Assembly: GCA_963813435.1 (NCBI GenBank)
Contig: CAWEYY010000001.1
Location: 1 to 64,000 of the forward strand
DNA: 64,000 nt
Direction: 5' to 3'
Origin: AC-32 sp963813435
Lineage (GTDB): Bacteria > Actinomycetota > Thermoleophilia > Gaiellales > Gaiellaceae
The translations under genes were made by a program, and so were the position numbers. This document shows positions 41,545 to 50,994 of the stretch, piece by piece; the first letter of the stretch is position 1; the number at the start of each line of letters is the position of its first letter. The notes under the pieces are model-generated. The model worked only from the letters and a program-made list of their open reading frames with translations. It did not search any database and had not been told where the DNA came from.

Positions 41545-44274
41545 ATGCGGCACCTGTTCGCGGCTGCCGACCCTGACCGGGACCTGGACGCCTCCCCTAG
41601 CGCGCCCGACGACCCACGGTCCGAGAGCCTCGTCCAGTCGTACCGCCAGCTCGCGGACGTCTTCCACGACATCCTCTCCGAGCAGAGCCTCGACAACCTG
41701 CTCGAGCGCATCGCCGACACGCTGGCCGAGCTGATCCCGCACGACACGCTCTCGATCTACCAGGCGGACGACGCGCAGACGGTCCTCACACCCGTGTTCG
41801 CGCGCGACAAGTGGGCGAACGAGATCATGGACAGTCACTCGAACTTCGGCGAGGGCATCACTGGCTGGGCCGCGCTCCACCGCGAGCCGGTGCGCACCAA
41901 CCAGGCGCACCTCGACCCGCGCACGAAGGTCGTGCCCGGAACCCCGAGCGACGAGGCGGAGGCGCTGATCACGGTTCCGCTGATCGCCCGCGACGTCGTC
42001 AAGGGCGTCCTCAACATCTACCGCCTCGGCGAGGAGGCGACGTTCAGCGACGAGGAGTTCGAGCTCGCGACCCGCTTCGCCGACGCCGCGGCGCTCGCGC
42101 TCGACAACGCGCAGATCCGCGCCCGGCTCGAGTACCAGGCGCAGACCGACTCGCTCACGGGCCTCTTCAACCACCGCTACTTCCACGACCGCCTGCGCGC
42201 GGAGCTCACACGCGCGAGTCGCACCAGGGACTCGGTGGCGGTGCTGATGCTCGACATCGACGACTTCAAGCGCGTCAACGACATGTACGGCCACGGCACC
42301 GGCGACCAGGTGCTTCGGGACCTGGCCGACCTCCTGCGCGGCGGGCTGCGTGGCTCCGACGTCGTCTGCCGGCTCGGCGGCGAGGAGTTCGGCGTGATCA
42401 TGTCCTCCTGCGACGCGGGCGACGCCTTCAACCTGGCGAGGCGCCTGACCGACGCGCTCGCCGAGGTCGAATTCGGAGCGGCCGGCAAGATCACGATCTC
42501 GGTCGGGATATCGCAGGGCCCGCAGCACGCGATGAACCCGCGCGAGCTCGTGGCATGCGCCGAGGCCGCGATGATGACCTCGAAGGCGCACGGCAAGAAC
42601 CAGATCGTCCTCTTCGACGAGGAGGCCACCGAGCGGCCCGAGGGCGCGTCCGTCTCCGGGCGCGACGTCCGCTCGATCGCCCACCTCAAGATGCTCCAGG
42701 GCCTCGCCGGCAAGCTCAACCGGCTGAACGACGTGCGCCAGATCGGCGAGGTGATCGCCGACGAGCTCCGGCTCCTGATCGACTACCACAACTGCCGCGT
42801 GATGGTCATCGAGGACGACGAGATCGTCCCGATCGCGTTCCGCGGCGACCTCATCTCACGCGACGGCGAGCACGTCGACTTCCCGCGCACGAAGATCGGC
42901 GAAGGCATCACCGGCCGCGCCGCCGAGACCGCAGAGCCACAGCTCGTCGCCAACACGCTCGAGTGCGAGTACGCGGTGATCATCCCGGGCACGCACGCGA
43001 TCGAAGAGTCGCTGGTCGCGGTCCCGCTCAACTACGGCACGCGCGTGATCGGCGTGGTCGTCATCTCGAAGCTCGGCGTCGACCAGTTCGACGAGGACGA
43101 CGTGCGCCTCCTCGAGGTGCTGGCCGGCCATGCGTCGGTCGCGCTCGAGAACGCGCGCCTCTACGAGTCGCAGCGCCGCGAGGCCGATCACCTGAAGGCG
43201 CTGCTCGAGTTCACGGGCGCGATCTCGGAGTCCTCGACGCCGGAGGAGATCGGCCACGAGACGGTCCGCGCGGCCTCACGGCTGCTCGCGAAGCGCTGCG
43301 CGCTCTGGCGGCCGGACAAGGACGGGAGCTTCCGCATCGTCGCCCACTCAAACTACGACAAGAGCGAGGAGCTCAGCGAGCTGCTCGACGTCTCGCTGGA
43401 CGGCGCGGCCGTCCGGCAGTTGATCGGCAAGCGGACGGTGCCGTTCCTGCTCAGCGCCGAGGAGGCAGAGACTGCAGTGCCGCCTCCCGACGGCCTCCAC
43501 TGGCCGGAACTGGCCGTGGCGCCGATCTGGAGCGAGGGCTCCGTCGAGGCGTTCCTCGCCGCGCGCAACCCGTCGGCGGGCGAGCACTCGAGCGACGAGA
43601 TCCTGCGTCTGCTCGGCGGCATCTCGTATCAGGCTTCGGTCGCCTTCGAGCGCGCGCTCAGCTTCGAGAGCCTCGAGGACACCTTCGTGTCGACCGTCGA
43701 GGCGCTCGCGAACGCGCTCGAGGCCAACGACGAGTACACCTCCTCTCACACGCGCTGGATCACCGACATGGCGCTCAAGGTCGGCCGCGAGTTCGGCTTC
43801 GACGCGGCCGCGCTGAAGCGCCTCGAGCTCGGAGCGCTCTTCCACGACATCGGCAAGATCGGCGTCCCGACGAGCATCCTGCTCAAGCCGGGGCCGCTCT
43901 CGCCGGAGGAGCGGAAGGTCATCGAGTCGCACCCCGAGCTCGGCGAGCGCATCCTCGAGCCGATCGACCGGCTGGCCGAGGTGCGGACGATCGTGCGCGG
44001 CTGCCACGAGCGTTGGGACGGGCACGGCTATCCGGACGGCAAGGTCGGAGAGGACATCCCAGTCGAGGCGCGGATCATCTTCGTCTGCGACGCGTTCCAT
44101 GCGATGACGACGGATCGCCCGTACCGGAAGCGGCTCGCGATCGACGAGGCGTGCAAGCGCCTGCGCGAGGCCGCGGGAACGCAGTTCGACCCGGCCGTCG
44201 TCGAGGTGTTCCTCGCGCTCGAGTGGGAAGCGCCGTACCCGAGCGAGCCCGCCGACGAGCGGCTCGCGTCCTAG
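41545..44274 (+). CDS. GAF-GGDEF-GAF-HD-GYP c-di-GMP turnover protein
   Basis: 909 aa from ATG 41545. GAF at about residues 45-185; GGDEF at about 190-345 with an active G-G-E-E-F motif at 268-272 and a product-inhibition site R-G-S-D at 259-262; GAF-like domains at about 380-530 and 545-690; HD-GYP at about 715-890 with F-H-D-I-G-K-I-G, C-H-E-R-W-D-G-H-G-Y-P and V-C-D-A-F-H-A-M. Both the synthetic and hydrolytic sites look intact, so net activity must depend on the GAF sensors. No membrane segment, so it is cytosolic. Confidence 0.95.
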   Translation: MRHLFAAADPDRDLDASPSAPDDPRSESLVQSYRQLADVFHDILSEQSLDNLLERIADTLAELIPHDTLSIYQADDAQTVLTPVFARDKWANEIMDSHSNFGEGITGWAALHREPVRTNQAHLDPRTKVVPGTPSDEAEALITVPLIARDVVKGVLNIYRLGEEATFSDEEFELATRFADAAALALDNAQIRARLEYQAQTDSLTGLFNHRYFHDRLRAELTRASRTRDSVAVLMLDIDDFKRVNDMYGHGTGDQVLRDLADLLRGGLRGSDVVCRLGGEEFGVIMSSCDAGDAFNLARRLTDALAEVEFGAAGKITISVGISQGPQHAMNPRELVACAEAAMMTSKAHGKNQIVLFDEEATERPEGASVSGRDVRSIAHLKMLQGLAGKLNRLNDVRQIGEVIADELRLLIDYHNCRVMVIEDDEIVPIAFRGDLISRDGEHVDFPRTKIGEGITGRAAETAEPQLVANTLECEYAVIIPGTHAIEESLVAVPLNYGTRVIGVVVISKLGVDQFDEDDVRLLEVLAGHASVALENARLYESQRREADHLKALLEFTGAISESSTPEEIGHETVRAASRLLAKRCALWRPDKDGSFRIVAHSNYDKSEELSELLDVSLDGAAVRQLIGKRTVPFLLSAEEAETAVPPPDGLHWPELAVAPIWSEGSVEAFLAARNPSAGEHSSDEILRLLGGISYQASVAFERALSFESLEDTFVSTVEALANALEANDEYTSSHTRWITDMALKVGREFGFDAAALKRLELGALFHDIGKIGVPTSILLKPGPLSPEERKVIESHPELGERILEPIDRLAEVRTIVRGCHERWDGHGYPDGKVGEDIPVEARIIFVCDAFHAMTTDRPYRKRLAIDEACKRLREAAGTQFDPAVVEVFLALEWEAPYPSEPADERLAS

Positions 44275-44377
44275 CGCCGGGCCTCGTACATCCCCCAAAT
44301 TTGGGTCTTGCGCCTTCAGAAGGGCGTCCGCGCGTCCGATGTACCCTGTGTGCGGCGACAGGCGAAAAGTGATTTTC

Positions 44378-45349
44378 GTGCGTAGACGTGTGCTGGTCTT
44401 CCTCTGCGCCTTCGGGTGCATCCTCGGCCTCGCGGGGCCGGCTTCGGCGTCCCAGCTGGTCGCCCGCAACGCTGCGAACCCGAAGCTCGAGGTCAACAGG
44501 CACGGGACGGCGATGATCACCTACCGCGCCGGCGGCAGGGTCACGCACCTGCTCGCGTGGGGCGCGGTCAACGCGCGCTTCCGTCCGACCACGAAGGGCA
44601 TGCCCCAGGTCGAGTTCAAGCTCGACTACTCGGGTGGCTGGAAGCGCCACAAGCTCGTCTGGAAGCACTTCAAGAACACCTGCCAGCCGTACGACGGCCC
44701 CGAGCTCGCGTGGTTCGTCGCGGCGTGCAAGGCGCAGAACGGCTCGTACTGGGCCCTTCAGGCCTGGCAGGTGGCGCTGCCGAACCTCGGCTTTGCGCCC
44801 TGGCTCCGAACTCAGAAGCAGTGGTGGCTGAAGCTCTCGCACTGGACGGGGCCGCTCGCCGTGCTCGACGTCTACCAGGACTGGGTCTACAGCAAGCGCT
44901 TCAAGGAGATCTTCGGCCAGCTCACCTACAAGGGCGTCGGCGTGCGCGGGTACGGAACGACGCGGTACGGCAACCCGACCGACGGCTACGGCCGCCTCGT
45001 CTACCTCGACACGCGCAACTCGAAGTACGGGCCTGGCTGGAAGCGCGAGAACTCGTTCGTCGCGAGCGGGCCGCCAGGGCTCTTCTGCTACGGCTTCTAC
45101 AGGCACGACCCCCTGATCAACGGCTACGCGCATCCTCCAGGCACGTCGCACCGGAAGCGCGGGCCCGGCGTCGGCGACATGTACCGCCTGACGGCCGTCG
45201 GCCCCGGTGTCACGCCCGACGTGATGTGGCAGGCGGACGCGCTGCACTCGTACGACGCGTACGACCAGAACGACGTCACCTTCGAGCAGCAGATGAACGT
45301 CAAGCTGGACCAGATCCGGGCCGGCTGGCACAAGTGCCGGCACCACTAG
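44378..45349 (+). CDS. Secreted protein of unknown function
   Basis: About 323 aa from GTG 44378 (GTG 44369 and a frame from 44339 are alternatives), chosen because it gives a clean signal peptide: M-R-R-R then a hydrophobic run ending P-A-S-A. The mature part is rich in Trp, Tyr, Lys and Gly, with segments W-K-H-F-K-N-T-C, Y-W-A-L-Q-A-W-Q and W-L-K-L-S-H-W-T-G. I do not know the family; it looks like an exported carbohydrate- or wall-associated protein common in soil actinobacteria. Confidence 0.78.
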   Translation: MRRRVLVFLCAFGCILGLAGPASASQLVARNAANPKLEVNRHGTAMITYRAGGRVTHLLAWGAVNARFRPTTKGMPQVEFKLDYSGGWKRHKLVWKHFKNTCQPYDGPELAWFVAACKAQNGSYWALQAWQVALPNLGFAPWLRTQKQWWLKLSHWTGPLAVLDVYQDWVYSKRFKEIFGQLTYKGVGVRGYGTTRYGNPTDGYGRLVYLDTRNSKYGPGWKRENSFVASGPPGLFCYGFYRHDPLINGYAHPPGTSHRKRGPGVGDMYRLTAVGPGVTPDVMWQADALHSYDAYDQNDVTFEQQMNVKLDQIRAGWHKCRHH

Positions 45350-45374
45350 CCCGCGCCTGAGGCGTGCGTGATTC

Positions 45375-45397
45375 GTCACGGTGTCTGACACCGTGAC
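45375..45397. repeat. REP-type hairpin, left of the RAYT gene
   Basis: Perfect 11-bp inverted repeat with arms GTCACGGTGTC and GACACCGTGAC around a single T. Its core (GGTGTC-T-GACACC) matches the hairpin on the other side of the transposase gene. Confidence 0.8.
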
Positions 45398-45405
45398 TGC
45401 GCGAC

Positions 45406-45963
45406 TCACTCCTTGGGCATGGCGCTATTGACGAACTCCCGGTAGGCCCGACTGGCCCTCCCCGGCGAAGGGCCGAACAGCCGGAGCAAGTCACCCGTCG
45501 CGAGAAACGGCGGTGCGAAATCGAGCCCCAGACTTTCGCGATGACTGCTCCACCGCCACGTCTCCGGAGCACTGACGAGACCGGCTCTGACCGGGTTCAA
45601 GACGACGTAGCGGACCGTTTGTAGGAGCTGGGGTTCGTCCTCGATGAGCTTCCACCAGAAACGGTTGCGAAAGAGATGTCCGTCGAGGCCGTGCCTTGCG
45701 TTCGTGTAACGGGAGAACCCTCCGTTCAGGAGCCGCATGCCATTCGAGATTCCGGCGTCGTCGATCCGCATGACCAGGTGGTAGTGGTTGGGCATCAGGC
45801 AGTACGCGTAGAGCACCCAGTCGTACCGCGCCGTCAGCCGCCCCAGCAGCTGCAGAAAGACCACCGACTCATGATCGTCCGAGTAGATCCGGCAGCCGCG
45901 GTTCCCCCTCGCTCCCACGTGATAGACGCCACCGGGAACCTCGAGTCTGCTTGGCCGGCCCAC
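45406..45963 (-). CDS. REP-associated tyrosine transposase (RAYT, Y1_Tnp)
   Basis: A 185-aa HUH-type single-strand nuclease of the IS200/IS605-related RAYT group. The N-terminus G-G-V-Y-H-V-G-A-R-G-N is followed by the HUH motif P-N-H-Y-H-L-V, and the catalytic Tyr lies in the T-V-R-Y-V-V-L-N-P-V-R-A-G-L helix. Full length with no disruption. It is flanked at 45375-45397 and 46034-46062 by related hairpins, the substrate type RAYTs cut. RAYTs are usually single-copy and immobile but spread REP sequences. Confidence 0.93.
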   Translation of the reverse strand: MGRPSRLEVPGGVYHVGARGNRGCRIYSDDHESVVFLQLLGRLTARYDWVLYAYCLMPNHYHLVMRIDDAGISNGMRLLNGGFSRYTNARHGLDGHLFRNRFWWKLIEDEPQLLQTVRYVVLNPVRAGLVSAPETWRWSSHRESLGLDFAPPFLATGDLLRLFGPSPGRASRAYREFVNSAMPKE

Positions 45964-46033
45964 GGGTGCAGGCTAGGACGGCTCGAAGGCGGGACGACGC
46001 GCCGTACCAGATCTGTGTCGAAGCCGTCACGCT

Positions 46034-46062
46034 CTCGTACGGGTGTCTGACACCCGCACGAG
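46034..46062. repeat. REP-type hairpin, right of the RAYT gene
   Basis: A 14-bp inverted repeat with one A-C mismatch around a central T; arms CTCGTACGGGTGTC and GACACCCGCACGAG. The central GGTGTC-T-GACACC is shared with the left hairpin. It lies just upstream of the flavin-reductase start at 46082. Confidence 0.8.
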
Positions 46063-46081
46063 GCGCTCGTATGATCGCGGC

Positions 46082-46552
46082 GTGGTCGACGGCGACGAGC
46101 TGCGTGCGGTCATGGCCCGGTTTCCATCGGGTGTCGTCGTCGTCACCGTCGACCTGGACGGCCAGCGCGTCGGGCTGACGGTCGCCTCGCTGGTCTCGCT
46201 CTCGCTGGAGCCGCCGCTCGTCGGGGTTGCCGTTCGCAAGGACGCGGCGCTGAACGAGCTGCTGCGGGAAGCCGGCGAGTTCGCAGTCAGCGTGCTCGCG
46301 GACGGCCAGGACGGGCTCGCCCAGCACTTCGCGCGCGGCGTCCCTCCGATCGCGCTCTGGGAGAACGTCTCCCTGCGCGACGTGGACGGCCCGCCTCAAC
46401 TCGAGGGCGCTGCGGCCTGGCTCCGCTGCCGGACCATGGACGTCCACGAGACCGGCGACCACACCTTCTTCGTGGGCTCCGTCGAGGCCGCCGAAGCGAG
46501 CGCCACCGCGCGGCCGCTCGTCTTCCACCTCCAGGGCTACACGTCCCTGTGA
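46082..46552 (+). CDS. Flavin reductase-like FMN-binding protein
   Basis: 156 aa from GTG 46082; the longer frame from 46043 would begin inside the REP hairpin and is rejected. Family motifs: M-A-R-F-P-S-G-V-V-V-V-T near the start, G-L-T-V-A-S-L-V-S-L-S-L-E-P-P-L for FMN binding, and G-D-H-T-F-F-V-G-S-V. Such proteins (DIM6/NTAB, HpaC-like) reduce FMN with NAD(P)H for a partner monooxygenase. Its stop overlaps the HAD gene start by GTGA. No monooxygenase is adjacent. Confidence 0.9.
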   Translation: MVDGDELRAVMARFPSGVVVVTVDLDGQRVGLTVASLVSLSLEPPLVGVAVRKDAALNELLREAGEFAVSVLADGQDGLAQHFARGVPPIALWENVSLRDVDGPPQLEGAAAWLRCRTMDVHETGDHTFFVGSVEAAEASATARPLVFHLQGYTSL

Positions 46553-47199
46553 TCGACGGCGTCGTCTTCGATCTCGACGGCGTGCTGCTCGACTCGGAGC
46601 AGGTTTGGGACGGCGTGCGCGAGGAGCTCGCGCGAGAGCACGGCGGCCGCTGGCACGACCGCGCACAGCGGGACATGATGGGCATGAGCTCGCCCGAGTG
46701 GTCGCGCTACATGCACGACGTGGTCGGCCTGACCGAGCCGCCGGAAGAGATCTCCACCGAGGTCGTGCGCCGGCTGGAGGAGCTGTACCGGGAGCAGCTC
46801 CCGACGCTCCCCAGCGCGCGCCAGGCGGTCGAGCGGCTTGCCGCCCGGTGGCCGCTGGCGCTCGCGTCCTCGTCGAACCGGGAGCTGATCGACCTCTCGC
46901 TGGAACTGCTCGGCGTCGCGAAGCTCTTCCAGGCGACGGTCTCCTCGGAGGAGGTCGAGCGGGGAAAGCCAGCGCCCGACGTCTACCTCGAAGCGGCGAG
47001 GCGCCTCGGCATCGAGCCCGCCCGGGCCGCTGCGGTCGAGGACTCGCACAACGGCATCCGCTCGGCCAGGGCCGCCGGAATGCGCGTGCTCGCGATCCCT
47101 AACTGGCACTTCCCACCGGACGCAGACGCCCTCGCCGAGGCGAACGCGGTGCTCGAGTCGCTCGCCGACCTCACGGTCGACGCGGTCGAGCGCGCCTAG
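46549..47199 (+). CDS. HAD-superfamily phosphatase, beta-phosphoglucomutase-like
   Basis: 216 aa. The nucleophile motif is F-D-L-D-G-V-L-L-D at residues 6-14, followed by a helical cap (subfamily IA), motif II in L-A-S-S-S-N-R, Lys in E-R-G-K-P-A-P-D-V-Y and acidic motif V-E-D-S-H-N-G. It could be a sugar phosphatase, phosphoglycolate phosphatase or mutase. It overlaps the flavin reductase gene, and its TAG shares CTAG with the convergent surface-protein gene. Confidence 0.92.
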   Translation: MIDGVVFDLDGVLLDSEQVWDGVREELAREHGGRWHDRAQRDMMGMSSPEWSRYMHDVVGLTEPPEEISTEVVRRLEELYREQLPTLPSARQAVERLAARWPLALASSSNRELIDLSLELLGVAKLFQATVSSEEVERGKPAPDVYLEAARRLGIEPARAAAVEDSHNGIRSARAAGMRVLAIPNWHFPPDADALAEANAVLESLADLTVDAVERA

Positions 47200-49651
47200 C
47201 GCTTCCGGGCTTTCGGGCCCTTTCCGATCGTCAGCCTGATCCTGGCTCCGTTCGCGAGCTTCGTGCGCGCCTTCGGACGCTGCGCGACGACCATGCCCTT
47301 CCGCTTCTTCGTCGAGGTCGTGGAGGTGATCGTTCCCACGCGGCAATGGGCCTTGACGATCATCGCCTTCGCCTTCGCGAGCGGCTTTCCGACGACGTTC
47401 GGCACGACGCACCTCGGCGGCAGGATCGGAGGCGGCGGAGGTGCTTGCGGGGGCGGGGGTGGTGGCGGCGGAGGTGGAGGCGGCGGGGGGGAGGCGGCGG
47501 AGGTGGAGGAGGCGGCGGAGGCGGAGGCGCCGAGCACCTGACCGTCACCGAGGCGGATGCCTGCCCGGGGCCGGCGTTCGTGGTCGTGTAGGAGGCCGTG
47601 TTCCCGTACGTCGAGCCGCAGTCGGCCTCGGTCGTTCCCCTCGTCAGGTGCACGTGCGTGCTCGTTCCCGCGCCAACGGAGGTGGGGCCGTAGACGAGGC
47701 TCTGGGTCGGCGGCGAGCCGCTGATCGACCAGCCGGAGTCGGAGCCGGCCGCGTCGATCGTCCAGTCGAAGTTGGCCCCCGCCGCAAGCGGATCCGTGAA
47801 CGAGATGCCGTCAGCCGAGGCGCCCCCGCCGTTCGTCAGCGTGACCGTGAAACCGATCTGCGAGCCGGCGGTGACGCTGTCGGCGTCGGCGTGCTTGTCG
47901 ATCGAGAGCACCGGCTTCTTGCCGCACGAGGGGAACGAGAAGCTGCCGATCCGCGTGCGCCAGTCGTAGTAGGCGGACTGAGGCCCGGGCGGTGGAGCCG
48001 AGTAGTACTCCTGCGTGTACCAGAACGTGCAGTCGTCGACGGGATCGACGGTCAGGTCGCTGTAGTCCCCCCAGCGCCGGACGACGATCTGGCTGCCCGT
48101 GCCCGCGAACAGCGTCTCTTCGCCCTGGGCGAGCGTCCCGGGGGGATCGCTCGAGAGACGGCCGGCGTAGCGGATCTGGGGGTTTATCACCGCCGACGAG
48201 GCGCTGAAGCCAAGCGCCATGTCGCCGTCGCGATCCATGGCGGCGCTGCCCATCCAGCGCCAGGTCGTGTCGGGCTGGTAGGTGCTCTGCTGCGCGAATG
48301 CAGGTGTCCCGGAGGTCGCGTGGTCGATCTCGAACCAGCGGATCCCCGCGACCCCGCCCGAAGACACGGTCAGGTTCCCGACGAGCGCTTCGTGCCCGTC
48401 GCCGAACCGGCGGTAGGCCGAGCGGAACATCGCACGATCGCCGATCCCGTCCAGGAGGGTAGTTGTGCCGAACTGGGGCACGCAGCCGGAGGAACCAGGG
48501 CATAGCTCCGTGTAGGGGGCCGGCATCAGGTCCGCAGCCTTCGTGAACGTCGAGCTGCCCGGGTTGGTGAAGTCGACGTGGAACCGCCAGAGCGGCCAGG
48601 TCGCGTTCCCGCCCGCCATCAGGAACGGGTTCGGGGCGCCGGCGGGCGGCGGGTTCGAGCCGTCGAGGTCGCCTGGCAGGAACGGATCGCTATCACCCTT
48701 GAAGAACGACGGGTCGCGCGACTGGACGAACGTGACGACGGGATCGCCGGCCAGCATCGCCGCGCGGTCGAAGGCGAAGGGCTCAGGGCCGAGGAACGTG
48801 GTGCCGCCCGTGTTGTAGACGTTCATGCTCATGTAGTAGGCGTCCGGCCACATCCCGAGGTGCGGGTAGTCGAAGAAGTCGTTGCCGAGGTGGAAGGCGT
48901 AGCGGGTGAACGTCCCCGTCGCGTCGCTGCTCGTGGAGATCGCGATGCACTCGTCCGTGGGCACGCTCGTCCCGGCGAACTGCGTGATCACCCAGCGGTT
49001 GGCGAGCTGGTCGTGGAGGACGACCGGGTCACCCGCGCCGTTCGTCTCACAGACGCCGCCGAAGTCCTTCCAGAGCGTCGCGATTCCCTCCGCGGGGAGC
49101 ACAGAGGCGCCTGTCGCCTTGTCGAAGACCTGAAGGCCGGTATTGACGAGCTGGACGTACTGGGTCGCGCCCACCTCGCCGTTCGGATCGGGCGGCCAGC
49201 AGTTGCAGTCGAACCCCGGGAACGCGATCCCGTCGAAGTTGAGGGTCGCAGACGGCATCGCGCTCGCGAAAGCCGCGCGCTGCACGGCGGCGTCCGGCTT
49301 GTCGATGTGATCCGACTCAGGCCGCGGGTTCGGGCTCGCCTCCATCTCGCTCGCGAGGCGGAGCGGCGCCGGCTCGATGCTGCGCAGGGCCGGCGAGACG
49401 TCGCTCCGGTACGAGTGCCCGACGATCACGCCCGGCTGGGCAGCTGCGGTGCCGATGGCCCGCTGGACAGGGGCGAGCGCCACGGGCTGGCCCGTGCGAG
49501 TCGAGGAACCTCCCGCCACCACAACGCCGACCTCGACCAGGCCCGCAAGCGCGAGCGCACTCAGAACGACGGTTGTGCCGCGCCTCTTCGAAAGAAATCG
49601 CAGGATGCGGCCCGCTACCCGCAACGACCCTCCCCCATGCTTCGGACGCAA
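47196..49651 (-). CDS. Secreted DUF11/PASTA protein with poly-proline linker (frameshifted)
   Basis: About 818 aa when joined. A signal-anchor (L-S-K-R-R-G-T-T-V-V-L then a hydrophobic run) is followed by about 490 residues that resemble a beta-propeller (W-P-P-D-P-N-G-E-V-G, L-G-M-W-P-D-A-Y-Y). Next come a DUF11 domain (L-S-I-D-K-H-A-D, V-T-L-T-N-G-G), a run of about 20 Pro, and a C-terminal PASTA domain (C-V-V-P-N-V-V-G-K-P-L). The frame breaks in the poly-Pro at a G7 run (47485-47491 on plus), where one base appears missing. The start is TTG 49651 or TTG 49624. PASTA domains bind wall muropeptides. Confidence 0.72.
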
Positions 49652-49706
49652 CCTCCCTTGTTTGACCGTAACACCGCAATTTGCGGGCTACAAGGCCAGA
49701 CTCCGC

Positions 49707-50939
49707 TTACTCGGTATACCGACCGATCAGGACGCAGGCGTTGTGCCCGCCGAGGCCCATGGCGTTCGAGAGCGCGACGTCGACCTGAGTCTCACGCGCC
49801 TCGTTCGGGACGTAGTCGAGGTCGCAGACCGGATCTGGGTTGCGGTAGTTGATCGTCGGCGGAAGCACGCCCTCGTGGACGGCGCGCACGCACATCATCG
49901 CCTCGATCGCGCCCGCGGCCCCGAAGCAGTGGCCCATGACCGACTTCGTCGACGAGACCGCAAGCTTGTACGCGTGGTCGCCGAAGACGTCCTTGATCGC
50001 CTTCGTCTCGGCCGCGTCGCCAAGCGGCGTCGAGGTTCCGTGCGCGTTGATGTAGCCGACCCGCGTCGGCTCGACGCCCGCCCGCTTGAGCGCGGCCCGC
50101 ATCATGTCGGCGACTCCGATCGCCTCCGGCTCGGGCGCGGCCATGTGGTAGGCGTCGTTGGAGGCGCCGTAGCCGAGCACCTCGGCGTAGATCGTCGCAC
50201 CGCGCGCTCGGGCCAACTCGAGCTCCTCCAGCACGAGCACGCACGCGCCTTCGCCCATGACGAAGCCCGCCCGGGTGGCGTCGAAGGGCCGTGACGCGCG
50301 CGGCGGGTCCTCTTCCTCGACGGCCAGGCCGCGCATGTTGCAGAAGCCGGCCAGGATCAGCGGGTGTATGGCGGCCTCGGTGCCGCCGGCCAGGATCGCA
50401 TCGGCATCCCCGCGACGGATCGTCTCGGCGCCCTCCCCCACCGCGTGCGAGCCAGTCGCGCAGGCGGAGACTGGCGCGTAGTTCGGACCGCGGATCCCGA
50501 GCGAGATCGCGAGCTGACCGCTCGCCGAGTCGACGAGGACGCTGGGGATGAAGTACGGCGAGACGCGGTCGGCGCCGCGCTCGCGGAGCACGTCGGCCTG
50601 CTCCACGATCCCGATCAACCCGCCGATCGCAGAGCCGAACACGATCCCGACCCGCATCGGGTCGTAGCCGTTCAGGCTGGCGTCGGCGACGGCCTCCTTG
50701 GCCGCGCCGAGCGCGAGCTGGACGTTCCTGTCCAGCCGTCGCAGCTCCTTCGGCGGGGCGAGCCCCTCGGGGTCGAAGTCCTTGACCTCGGCCGCGACGC
50801 GGACCGGGAACCCGTCGGCGTCGAAGGAGCGGATCCAGTCGATCCCGCTCTCGCCGGCGACAGCAGCACGCCAGGTCTCAGGGGCGGTGTTTCCGACCGG
50901 CGAGATGGCCCCCAGCCCGGTGACGGCGACGCGGCGCAT
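49707..50939 (-). CDS. fabF: Beta-ketoacyl-ACP synthase II
   Basis: A 410-aa condensing enzyme of fatty-acid elongation. The catalytic Cys is in V-S-A-C-A-T-G, the His pair is in N-A-H-G-T-S-T-P and M-G-H-C-F-G-A-A-G, and the Lys is in S-T-K-S-V-M-G-H. The N-terminus R-R-V-A-V-T-G-L-G-A-I-S-P-V-G and total length fit FabF exactly. It stands alone; no acyl-carrier-protein or fabD/fabG gene adjoins it, unlike the usual fab cluster. Confidence 0.96.
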   Translation of the reverse strand: MRRVAVTGLGAISPVGNTAPETWRAAVAGESGIDWIRSFDADGFPVRVAAEVKDFDPEGLAPPKELRRLDRNVQLALGAAKEAVADASLNGYDPMRVGIVFGSAIGGLIGIVEQADVLRERGADRVSPYFIPSVLVDSASGQLAISLGIRGPNYAPVSACATGSHAVGEGAETIRRGDADAILAGGTEAAIHPLILAGFCNMRGLAVEEEDPPRASRPFDATRAGFVMGEGACVLVLEELELARARGATIYAEVLGYGASNDAYHMAAPEPEAIGVADMMRAALKRAGVEPTRVGYINAHGTSTPLGDAAETKAIKDVFGDHAYKLAVSSTKSVMGHCFGAAGAIEAMMCVRAVHEGVLPPTINYRNPDPVCDLDYVPNEARETQVDVALSNAMGLGGHNACVLIGRYTE

Positions 50940-50994
50940 GGCGAGAGCTTAGAGCCGCGAGAGGCATCGCTTGCTCCTTACGATCGCTTCCGCG

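Noticed and set aside
46043..46081. Earlier start for the flavin reductase
   Set aside because: That start lies within the REP hairpin; GTG 46082 gives the family N-terminus.
49707..50939. Polyketide or other biosynthetic gene cluster around the ketosynthase
   Set aside because: The gene is a plain FabF with no carrier protein, acyltransferase or tailoring genes next to it.
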